Below, piece by piece: positions 1 through 6,237 of a stretch of 7,442 nucleotides of DNA. Numbering within the stretch: the first letter of the stretch is position 1; the number at the start of each line of letters is the position of its first letter. Made by a program: the position numbers and the translations under genes. Source of the stretch: Bacillota bacterium (GTDB taxonomy: Bacteria; Bacillota; Clostridia; Acetivibrionales; DSM-1351); assembly GCA_023436515.1 (NCBI GenBank), contig JAEZIV010000163.1, positions 1-7,442 of the forward strand. Direction: 5' to 3'. Below the pieces are notes generated by a model. The model was not told the origin of the DNA and did no database searches. It was given only the letters and a program-made list of their open reading frames with translations.

Positions 1-1
1 A

Positions 2-574
2 AGTACAGAAGAGATTAGTAAGATTTCTGATACCATTAATGAAATTACCGAGCAAACCAACCTGTTATCCCTTAATGCAAGTATTGAGGCTGCCAGAGCA
101 GGCGAGGCGGGGAGAGGCTTTGCCGTAGTAGCTGATGAGATAAGGAAGCTTGCGGATCAGTCAAAGAGCTCAACCGAGGAAATAAAAAGAATAGTTGAAG
201 CAATCAAAAATAAATCTAATACAGCAGTAAGTGCCATGCAGGAGTCCAAGAGTATTGTTATAGATCAAGCCAGAACTGTAGATGAAACTACAGAGATTTT
301 TAACGATATATATTCCGCAATAAATAACTTGATTAATATGGTTCATAGCATAAAAGAACAGGTTTTAAATATAAATGGCAGAAAAGAAGAGGTTAGCAAG
401 CAAATTGAAAGCATATCAGTAACTTCACAGGAGACAGCTGCAGCTTCACAAGAGGTTTCTGCTTCAGCTGAAGAAATTAATGCTACTATGGATGAATTTG
501 GTAAATATGTAATGGGACTTCAGAAACTAGCTGAAAAATTAAGTGAGGAACTAAGAGAGTTTAAAGTGAATTGA
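2..574 (+). CDS. Methyl-accepting chemotaxis protein, C-terminal part (5' end outside window)
   Basis: This is the cytoplasmic signalling part of a chemoreceptor, which controls the CheA kinase through CheW and so flagellar rotation. The frame is open from base 2, giving 190 visible residues; the sensor, membrane and HAMP parts would lie upstream of the window. Visible residues about 15-57 carry the conserved hairpin tip: [19 protein letters not shown], then [16 protein letters not shown]. The Glu-Ala-Ala-Arg-Ala-Gly turn is the CheA/CheW contact region of the family. The rest is Ala/Ser/Glu-rich coiled coil (for example [18 protein letters not shown]) of the kind that carries methylation sites. 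It ends REFKVN, with no C-terminal CheR-binding pentapeptide. A strong terminator follows directly. The ligand cannot be told. The family call is secure. Confidence 0.96.
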   Translation, partial: STEEISKISDTINEITEQTNLLSLNASIEAARAGEAGRGFAVVADEIRKLADQSKSSTEEIKRIVEAIKNKSNTAVSAMQESKSIVIDQARTVDETTEIFNDIYSAINNLINMVHSIKEQVLNINGRKEEVSKQIESISVTSQETAAASQEVSASAEEINATMDEFGKYVMGLQKLAEKLSEELREFKVN

Positions 575-585
575 TGGCTGAATTG

Positions 586-621
586 AAAACTTCCGAGAAT
601 TAAAATCTCGGAAGTTTTTTT
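586..621 (+). terminator. Rho-independent terminator after the chemoreceptor gene
   Basis: An 11-bp perfect stem (AACTTCCGAGA at 588-598 with TCTCGGAAGTT at 606-616) encloses a 7-nt loop and runs into seven T residues at 615-621. It starts about 12 bases after the receptor stop codon. Read on the minus strand, the same hairpin is followed by TTTTC, so it could also weakly stop transcription from the convergent lipoprotein gene. Confidence 0.92.
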
Positions 622-769
622 GTGAAGAAATATAGAATAATGGGTGTCAAGCACTATCAAACCTGATTTTTTTCTATCAACATGAGCAGATTTCGGTATG
701 CTTTCATTTTTTAATCTAAATACTGTTCTTGGTAGACCAAAATCTCACTGCGTTCAGGGATGCCTTCAC

Positions 770-1906
770 TTACTTAACTTGCAATTCTATCAAATCATTT
801 TCAGCACCAAAACCACTCCTGTAGCCTACCAGCCCCTTGTTCTTTTCCCAGACAAAAGACTCAAAATAGCCAGTCTCAGTTTCATTGTTATAGGAATGAA
901 AATTTATCGTATTTCCGTCAACTTGGATGTAATAATGAAAACCAGGTTCGTCTTCTCCCAATTTGTCCTTAAGCGCTTGCTCCTGACAGACAATAACGCT
1001 GTCCGCAGGTAACTCACCTGAGGATTTAAGAACTTTCAGATTTTCTTCAGAAGCGCTAAATCTACTTACAGTGTTCTCTTGCACGAAAAAGTAGCCTAAA
1101 TTCAAGCGTTCCTCTGCAACACCATCAACAGGTTCCAGTTTTAATTCATATACATTTCCATCCTTTAGCTTTGCAACCTCTTTGACTCTCAGCTTAACAT
1201 CGAGCTTCTGCAAATCCTCGCCGAAGGCGAAGGTTCCGGAATATGTGACCTCTGAAATATTATTCTTATAAAAAAAAGCATTGCGTTCAGTCTGAATAAT
1301 ACTACTTGATTTTTTTTCTAGGCTTACTTCATATGTATGAGTTCCATTTAGAATTCTCTTATCTTCATTCTTCTTATCAGTCTCATTGTCTGTCGGTTGA
1401 CGTAAGGGTTCAACCTTAAAAAAGATTGAATTTCCCTTTATGCTTGATGTAATGTTCTCCTGAGCTACGTCTCCCAAAAATTCAACATCACATACAACCT
1501 GCCTATCAGAACCATCCACATTTATTTTGAATAATTTTGGCACTCCGTCCTCCGGGGCTAAAATTGTGTAGTAAATATAATCCTCTTTAATACAGAGGGT
1601 AATTACACGCTCATCATCACTAAGCTTAGTCTTTTCTGCCCCCTCTGAATTTTTCTTGTAGATGCTATAGTTATCATCCTCATTTATGAAATATGTCCAA
1701 CCATCCTTGGTTGCATTGTCGGATGTATAATCTTGAATATCTGTATTCCCGACTGACGCTACTGAACGTGATGAATTAACAGTATCTATAGACGTGGTTG
1801 GTGGTGTAATAGCATTATCTACTATGGAGTCGGTGCACCCTGAAAACATTATGCATATCATCAGGATTGCTATTATACAAACCCATGTAAAAATAAATTT
1901 TTTCAT
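770..1906 (-). CDS. Lipoprotein with DUF5050-like beta-propeller segment
   Basis: A predicted surface lipoprotein of 378 residues. Residues 1-24 are a lipoprotein signal peptide: MKKF, a hydrophobic run, then MFSGC with Cys24 as the lipidated residue. A Ser/Thr/Asn-rich tether (25-67) follows. Residues about 69-140 have the repeat style of DUF5050/LRP1-like propellers (DGWTYFINEDD...IYKKNSEG and KLFKINVDGSDRQVVCD). The C-terminal half (about 215-378) is beta-rich and I do not recognise it; it ends with ESFVWEKNKGLVGYRSGFG. The ATG at 1906 is preferred over GTG 1930 or ATG 1927 because AAAGGA (1915-1920) sits 8 nt upstream of it and the signal peptide then starts with MKK. It is convergent with the chemoreceptor gene and divergent from the peptidase operon. 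The lipoprotein call is firm, the propeller segment is moderately supported, and the function is unknown. Confidence 0.85.
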   Translation of the reverse strand: MKKFIFTWVCIIAILMICIMFSGCTDSIVDNAITPPTTSIDTVNSSRSVASVGNTDIQDYTSDNATKDGWTYFINEDDNYSIYKKNSEGAEKTKLSDDERVITLCIKEDYIYYTILAPEDGVPKLFKINVDGSDRQVVCDVEFLGDVAQENITSSIKGNSIFFKVEPLRQPTDNETDKKNEDKRILNGTHTYEVSLEKKSSSIIQTERNAFFYKNNISEVTYSGTFAFGEDLQKLDVKLRVKEVAKLKDGNVYELKLEPVDGVAEERLNLGYFFVQENTVSRFSASEENLKVLKSSGELPADSVIVCQEQALKDKLGEDEPGFHYYIQVDGNTINFHSYNNETETGYFESFVWEKNKGLVGYRSGFGAENDLIELQVK

Positions 1907-1914
1907 AAAGAAAA

Positions 1915-1920
1915 TCCTTT
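1915..1920 (-). promoter_or_regulatory. Ribosome binding site that decides the lipoprotein start
   Basis: On the minus strand AAAGGA lies 8 nt before the ATG at 1906. No Shine-Dalgarno-like sequence precedes the in-frame GTG at 1930 or ATG at 1927. The shorter start also gives a normal lipoprotein signal peptide. Confidence 0.75.
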
Positions 1921-1955
1921 CCTTCATCACTACTCATATATTATTTATATTTTAG

Positions 1956-1980
1956 GTACAACAGATACACCTGTCTGTAC
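1956..1980. promoter_or_regulatory. Inverted repeat upstream of the minus-strand lipoprotein gene, possible operator
   Basis: GTACAACAG (1956-1964) and CTGTCTGTAC (1971-1980) form a 9-bp imperfect palindrome with one extra base in the right arm and a 6-nt centre. It lies about 50-75 bp upstream of the ATG at 1906, where a regulator site could sit. There is no T tract, so it is not a terminator. I found no confident -35/-10 pair on the minus strand here. A regulatory role is inference. Confidence 0.3.
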
Positions 1981-2357
1981 TGCTACTAATGTACCATTTA
2001 CAGACTTTGATAAACTTCGTTCATGTTTTTAATGCACTTTCTATTTACTTTCGTCTACAAGTATACATAAAAAAGAATTTATCATTTTTCATAGCCTATT
2101 CATAGATTAAGTCAGTATTTAAATGTTTACTATTGTAAATCTTACCAATTCATTTAATTTCCGTCAATACCCTACCCAATCTTCTGTTCTCAACGAAATA
2201 AAAAGCTAGATTAAGTAAGAATTCAGTCGGATTTCATACCTTATGTACCAGGAGATGCCTCCATGAGCCTGCAAACGAACTAGCATACCTGCATTGTGGG
2301 GTATTCGGCAGCGAGTCTATCGTGCAGCAGTAATTCTTTTTACTTATAATAATAATA
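1981..2357. other. Intergenic stretch with a GC-rich island, no supported gene
   Basis: No convincing gene is seen on either strand. Most of the stretch is AT-rich, but 2221-2330 has 55 G/C in 110 bases, well above its flanks. Short open frames cross the island on both strands but lack starts and ribosome binding sites. Only short helices are visible, for example GGAG/CTCC at 2251-2262 and CTGCA/TGCAG at 2289-2327. It could be a remnant of a lost gene or mobile element, or a structured RNA. I do not recognise it. Confidence 0.5.
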
Positions 2358-2386
2358 TTGTAAGAAAATAGAACAAATAGTATAAT
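2358..2386 (+). promoter_or_regulatory. Predicted sigma-A promoter for the peptidase-lipoprotein operon
   Basis: TTGTAA (2358-2363) and a perfect TATAAT (2381-2386) are separated by exactly 17 bp, with AT-rich DNA upstream (2334-2357). Transcription would start near 2393, leaving a leader of about 330 nt before the ATG at 2727 that includes the dead stalk-gene fragment. The promoter may originally have served that fragment. It is the best promoter match I found upstream of the operon. Confidence 0.65.
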
Positions 2387-2509
2387 AATCTGGTCAAGTA
2401 GTGTATAAATATGGAATCAAATCCATAAAGGTAGAAGAGCTGCAATGAGAAAATGATTTCCATGCAACATCAAAAGATTATACTCTCTAAAATAGGATAA
2501 CTGTATAAA

Positions 2510-2608
2510 ATGAAAAGAGTAATTGGCTACATACTGACTTGTGCAAGGATACTGACAATGGGCTTAACAATTGGTGTACAGACAATAGCAGAGTACAGGT
2601 ACCGGTAG
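2510..2608 (+). pseudogene. Truncated 5' remnant of a stalk-domain (copper amine oxidase N-terminal) protein gene
   Basis: Bases 2510-2584 match 70 of 75 bases of the first 75 bases of the intact stalk gene at 6238. They encode MKRVIGYILTCARILTMGLT, a slightly damaged copy of its signal peptide with Met13 changed to Arg. Bases 2589-2607 then match 6405-6423 exactly (19 of 19), so about 92 bases of the gene are missing between the two blocks. The join shifts the frame and a TAG follows at 2606-2608. The two stalk repeats and the C-terminal domain are absent, and no convincing homology continues to 2726. There is no good ribosome binding site (AGGA lies 13 nt upstream). This is a decayed duplicate, or the scar of a rearrangement, directly upstream of the peptidase gene. 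Confidence 0.85.
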
Positions 2609-2712
2609 AAGACTCAAGGTTTTATAAAGGGTTGGTTTTAGGACTTCAGACACATCAATAGTAAATATGGACTCATAAGTTTGACATGACAAGGACTTTT
2701 TCAAAAACAAAA

Positions 2713-2722
2713 AGGTAGGTGA
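2713..2722 (+). promoter_or_regulatory. Ribosome binding site of the M15 peptidase gene
   Basis: AGGTAGGTGA ends 4 nt before the ATG at 2727. It offers two overlapping Shine-Dalgarno-like cores, AGGT with a longer spacer and AGGTGA with a short one. No earlier in-frame start has a better site, which fixes the protein start and the absence of a signal peptide. Confidence 0.65.
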
Positions 2723-2726
2723 AGCA

Positions 2727-4670
2727 ATGAATACCTCTGTTGATCCAATAAAGGTTGAGGCGTTGGCTGATAAAATCAAAAGGCTGAGCCAAATAATAGA
2801 GATCAATGAAACAGGCATAAATAATGAAATATCTCGACTGATTCAAACCATAAATGCCAATTACTCAGAGACCTCTGTTCGGCAAAAAACATTTGAAATA
2901 GATGCCATAATAAAAGAAGTACGTATGCTGTCACAATCCACTATAACTAGATTCAATGGCATAGTCAAAGTCTTAAAAAATGCAGCTAATACATATAGGG
3001 AAGAAGAAGAGAAATATAAAAAACTGGCACAGAACATAAAAGCAAAGACCTACACTGTTAATAAGATTGCACTTTTAAGAAATTACGTATCTCAAAAAAC
3101 GGTAGTACCAAAAAGTTATACTCTTAAGAACCCTGTGGTTACAAAGAGCGATAACACAATTTCAAAAAAAAGCTATGCACTTCGCGAGGGCTCAAATAAG
3201 CTAGATACCGCTAAAAGTCAGGAAATAATGGAGTTTCAAAAGCTACTTGAGAGATTAGGCTTTCTTAATACCAGAGGAATATATGGTTACTTTGGCACTG
3301 TTACATTAGCAGCAGTTAATAAGTTTAAAGATAAATATCTTCCAGATGGTAATAAAGGTGCTAATTGGGGAGTAGTTGAAGAGACTACTTTATCAGAATT
3401 AAAGAAACAGGTAGTCAAGCTTGATGAGTCAAAGGCAGAAGTCGCAAGTGAAATATCAACTGTAAAAAACGTCTATATTCCTAATAGTACCTTAAGTATT
3501 GGTGAGAAGGGTATCGATGATATAGTCAATAAAATATTTATGGGTAATAAAAATGCTAATCCAAAGATGAAGGAGAATCTATATGTCCAGTACTATCTCA
3601 GGATATTAGATAATTATGCTGATTTTCAAAAAGGGAATTCTGATGAATATGATATTGGCAATTCTGGTCCATTTGAAAATGGAGTAGATGGTGCAATTGG
3701 TATGAGCACTCTTAAGGCCTTATATAACTTTCAGAAGTCTCATCCGGAGGTTGAACAGACTATTGTCAAAGTTGCCCACAATAAATATTCAGGAACCTAT
3801 GGAAATAGCACAATTGAGGCTCTGAAAAAGGAAGTACTATTTATAGATGAAAAATGGAAGATAGAGTTTAAGAATGTACAATCTAAACTGGATAAAAGCA
3901 AGTATCTCACAGCCAACCCTTACTTTTATACACAGTTTGTATTAGAAAATGGCGATTCAAGTACAATGGATGAAATAGACCCTGTATTTAGAGCTAGACT
4001 AGCTGCATTGGCAAGGGATAATAAGCAATATTTTAGGTTTGGAGAGGGATTAAGAGATTACGATAGACAAAAATATTTTTGGGATAAATATATTGCTGGT
4101 ACAGGAAGTTTAGCCGCATTTCCTGGCTTTGGAAGGCACAATTGGGGGATGGCAGCTGATACCAAAAGCACTTGGCTGCAGAATTTAGAATATACATTAA
4201 GTACAGCTAACCAGAAAACACTAGAGATATATGGATTATTTAAACCTTTAACAAAAGGTAATGGTACCGCGGAAAAGGATAGGGAGAACTGGCACATACA
4301 GCCAATAGAAACAAATGGAGTACAAATACCTGATCTTAATTCTTGGTACTATGCTTATAGATATAAACCATTGCCATCGAATGTACAGAATAAGATAACA
4401 GCAGTTGTTAATAAGGTTAATGGTATAGAAAAAAATAAACGTGAAACATGTGGAATGGAAATTGAACCTGATATTCTTCTAATACAGTCTTGCTTGAGGG
4501 TGCTAAAATATGATTTGGGTAAGTCTGGAATAGATGGAGTGTGTGGAATAATGAATGAAACCACTGAAAAAGCGTTAATCAAATTTAAAAAAGAAAATGG
4601 GTTTGGATCAACAGCAACGTATGATGAGTTGGTTATTATGAAACTTATTGAGTGTGCTGAAAAGAAATAG
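2727..4670 (+). CDS. Peptidoglycan-binding M15-family metallopeptidase with WXG100-like N-terminus
   Basis: A predicted zinc peptidase (647 residues) that cuts peptidoglycan peptides, of the D-Ala-D-Ala carboxypeptidase / L-Ala-D-Glu endopeptidase superfamily. Residues 1-105 are charged helix without a Sec signal or membrane span, ending TYREEEEKYKKL; Tyr90-Glu94 fits the YxxxD/E type VII secretion motif, while the usual WxG turn is replaced by NYSE near 45-48. A linker (106-162) has a KSYTLKNP/KSYALREG echo. Peptidoglycan-binding-like domains lie at about 163-226 (MEFQKLLERLGF) and 283-369. The peptidase spans about 400-545: GLRDYDRQ (441-448), GRHNWGMAAD (469-478; zinc ligands His471 and Asp478) and ENWHIQP (520-526; catalytic Glu520, zinc ligand His523). 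A third binding domain covers about 580-640. The enzyme family is secure. The secretion route is inferred; a lysin released by cell lysis is the alternative. It is the first gene of an operon with the lipoprotein at 4691. Confidence 0.88.
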   Translation: MNTSVDPIKVEALADKIKRLSQIIEINETGINNEISRLIQTINANYSETSVRQKTFEIDAIIKEVRMLSQSTITRFNGIVKVLKNAANTYREEEEKYKKLAQNIKAKTYTVNKIALLRNYVSQKTVVPKSYTLKNPVVTKSDNTISKKSYALREGSNKLDTAKSQEIMEFQKLLERLGFLNTRGIYGYFGTVTLAAVNKFKDKYLPDGNKGANWGVVEETTLSELKKQVVKLDESKAEVASEISTVKNVYIPNSTLSIGEKGIDDIVNKIFMGNKNANPKMKENLYVQYYLRILDNYADFQKGNSDEYDIGNSGPFENGVDGAIGMSTLKALYNFQKSHPEVEQTIVKVAHNKYSGTYGNSTIEALKKEVLFIDEKWKIEFKNVQSKLDKSKYLTANPYFYTQFVLENGDSSTMDEIDPVFRARLAALARDNKQYFRFGEGLRDYDRQKYFWDKYIAGTGSLAAFPGFGRHNWGMAADTKSTWLQNLEYTLSTANQKTLEIYGLFKPLTKGNGTAEKDRENWHIQPIETNGVQIPDLNSWYYAYRYKPLPSNVQNKITAVVNKVNGIEKNKRETCGMEIEPDILLIQSCLRVLKYDLGKSGIDGVCGIMNETTEKALIKFKKENGFGSTATYDELVIMKLIECAEKK

Positions 4671-4677
4671 ATTCATT

Positions 4678-4684
4678 AAGGAGG
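4678..4684 (+). promoter_or_regulatory. Consensus ribosome binding site linking the two operon genes
   Basis: A perfect AAGGAGG sits 6 nt before the ATG at 4691, inside the 20-bp gap after the peptidase stop codon. The gap holds no terminator or promoter, so the lipoprotein is almost certainly translated from the same mRNA as the peptidase. Confidence 0.85.
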
Positions 4685-4690
4685 CAAGCT

Positions 4691-6067
4691 ATGAGAAGGT
4701 TAAAAGAAATTAGTCTGGTACTGATACTAATATTTGTGTTCTCAGCAACTGCGTGTGAAAAGTCTAATGTAGAAGAAGTAAGCCCTTCAAAACAACCAAC
4801 TACGACATCATTATATGATAATAGTATTAATAATGCCAATAATGCAACTGAGCCATCAATAAATGAAGTCCCAATAGATACTAGCTCAGCTGAAGTGAGT
4901 GCTACAACAAATTCTTCAGAAAAAGTAAATACAGAGACTCCAATGCTTTTTTCACAGCAATATAAGAATGTGGAGGAGCTAGAGGGTGAAGAAATTGAGT
5001 GTGAAACTATAGAATATGAACCGGATTTATTGGACAGTGTTGATGATAATGCAAATGAGCTCAGTGATGTATGGATTAATAAAAATCGGGGGCTTATTAT
5101 CAGCCAAGACATATCTGGAAAAACTGTAATTTATGCCTGTTATGGAGCAATTGATTTATATTCTTTAGGTAATAAGGTTTACTACTTACCACAAAACTTA
5201 AGCAATAAAATCCGTATTTTCAACTTTGAAGATTGGGTAAAAAATAGTACTAATGGATATGCAATCAGCAATGAATATTATATGGAAAGGCGTACCCAAA
5301 CTACACCTAAGAACAGTAGATTTATAATGTTTGATGACGAAAACAACATAGTAATAGTTGCAGGCTTTGAAGGACAGGAATTAATATTTTACAAGGCAGT
5401 ACAGGTTCCAGACGACTTTAAGCTTTCCGATTATACTGTAGAGATGGCATACGAAAACAGGGCTATAATAAGCTCGAAACTAAATAATGACCTATTAACA
5501 ATCGATACGGAAACCCTTCAATTAATAGAGTGTAATAAAATGCAAAACTGGGAAACACTCTGTGGATATAATGATAAGTTATTTCTACAAAAAGAATCAA
5601 ATGCTAGAAATTATAGTCTATATCAAATCGATAGAGAAAAAAACATATTGAGAGTATACGATGCTAAAGCCAATAAGGTGCTGAAAGAATATGACTTGGG
5701 AAAACTGCCTGTTAAGGGCAAATTCATAAATGTATCTAGTGATAGAGAAGGCTGGCTTGCGCTAGAATACAAAGAAGAAGAAAGTGAACAGCCAATAAGA
5801 ATGTATTTTTATAATACTGCAAAAGATCAGTTGATGACTTTAAATGAGGATGATTTAAAGAGACTAAATGAAGTCAAACAAATAGATAACACGTTTTTTT
5901 ATTATTTTTGGATAGGTGATGGTTCAAATTTGGACATTATATTTACAGCATATGACAGAGAGGGTAAAAAAAGTGTATTCATCGTAATGGCACGAGACGA
6001 TTATTTTAATGATATAAATCTAATGCCTATAAAGACTGACCTAAAAGGGTTTAAATTAAGCCAGTAG
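4691..6067 (+). CDS. Lipoprotein of unknown function, predicted beta-propeller-like
   Basis: A predicted surface lipoprotein of 458 residues. Residues 1-22 are a signal peptide (MRRLKEI, hydrophobic run, FSATAC) with Cys22 as the likely lipidated residue; the lipobox ATAC is acceptable but not ideal. A Ser/Thr/Asn-rich tether follows to about residue 80. The rest is beta-rich, with recurring blades of the type YSLGNKVYYLPQ, SRFIMFDDENNIVIVAG, NDLLTIDTETLQLIEC, NILRVYDAKANKVLKEYDLG and MYFYNTAKDQLMTL, as in WD40/PQQ-like propellers. No catalytic motif is visible. It lies 20 bp behind the peptidase gene with a consensus ribosome binding site, so the two are expected to work together at the cell surface. 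Roles such as anchor, inhibitor or immunity partner, or wall sensor are all possible. The fold is a moderate inference and the function is unknown. Confidence 0.85.
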   Translation: MRRLKEISLVLILIFVFSATACEKSNVEEVSPSKQPTTTSLYDNSINNANNATEPSINEVPIDTSSAEVSATTNSSEKVNTETPMLFSQQYKNVEELEGEEIECETIEYEPDLLDSVDDNANELSDVWINKNRGLIISQDISGKTVIYACYGAIDLYSLGNKVYYLPQNLSNKIRIFNFEDWVKNSTNGYAISNEYYMERRTQTTPKNSRFIMFDDENNIVIVAGFEGQELIFYKAVQVPDDFKLSDYTVEMAYENRAIISSKLNNDLLTIDTETLQLIECNKMQNWETLCGYNDKLFLQKESNARNYSLYQIDREKNILRVYDAKANKVLKEYDLGKLPVKGKFINVSSDREGWLALEYKEEESEQPIRMYFYNTAKDQLMTLNEDDLKRLNEVKQIDNTFFYYFWIGDGSNLDIIFTAYDREGKKSVFIVMARDDYFNDINLMPIKTDLKGFKLSQ

Positions 6068-6192
6068 ATAGGCTAATAGACCCCACAAACAGTAATGTGA
6101 CGGATTATGTCAAGGAATTAAAAATTAGGATAACCGGACAGAATGAATTTACCATGTGGACAAGCCGGTTAATTGTAACAACCAATAATTAA
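6055..6192 (+). other. Orphan open frame between lipoprotein and stalk gene, possible gene remnant
   Basis: A frame without a start codon at its head overlaps the last bases of the lipoprotein gene and runs 45 codons to a TAA at 6190-6192. It reads IKPVDRLIDPTNS, then VTDYVKELKIRITGQ and ends LIVTTNN, which looks protein-like. It is shifted relative to the lipoprotein frame. It could be the 3' scrap of a lost gene, a frameshifted lipoprotein tail, or chance. The short ORF has no ribosome binding site. Confidence 0.25.
6131..6171. repeat. Inverted repeat in the lipoprotein-stalk gene gap
   Basis: TAACCGG (6131-6137) and CCGGTTA (6165-6171) form a perfect 7-bp stem around a 27-nt loop. No T tract follows, so it is not a standard terminator. 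It lies about 65 bp before the stalk-gene ATG and could be a binding site or chance. Confidence 0.3.
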
Positions 6193-6237
6193 GGTTTAAA
6201 AAATATTTTATATAAGGAAGATGAGGAAATAAGCACT

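Noticed and set aside
1907..1930. Upstream start (GTG 1930 or ATG 1927) for the minus-strand lipoprotein
   Set aside because: It would place MMKERIFF before a normal lipoprotein signal peptide and lacks a ribosome binding site, while ATG 1906 has one.
2202..2333. Open frame on the plus strand through the GC-rich island (ends VQQ-stop), and similar frames on the minus strand
   Set aside because: None has a start codon with a ribosome binding site, the competing frames are equally plausible, and I recognise no family.
2445..2456. Tiny ORF (Met-Arg-Lys-stop) after an AAAGGTAG sequence resembling the region before the peptidase start
   Set aside because: It has only three codons. The likeness to 2711-2730 (AAAGGTAG...GCAATGA) is short and may be chance.
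2681..2686. Perfect TTGACA just before the peptidase gene as a -35 box
   Set aside because: No -10-like sequence lies 16-18 bp downstream; the position falls in an A-rich run (AAAAAC).
2681..2726. Hairpin CTTTTT/AAAAAG before the peptidase ribosome binding site as a terminator or riboswitch
   Set aside because: The stem is six A-T-rich pairs with no T tract after it and no recognisable aptamer.
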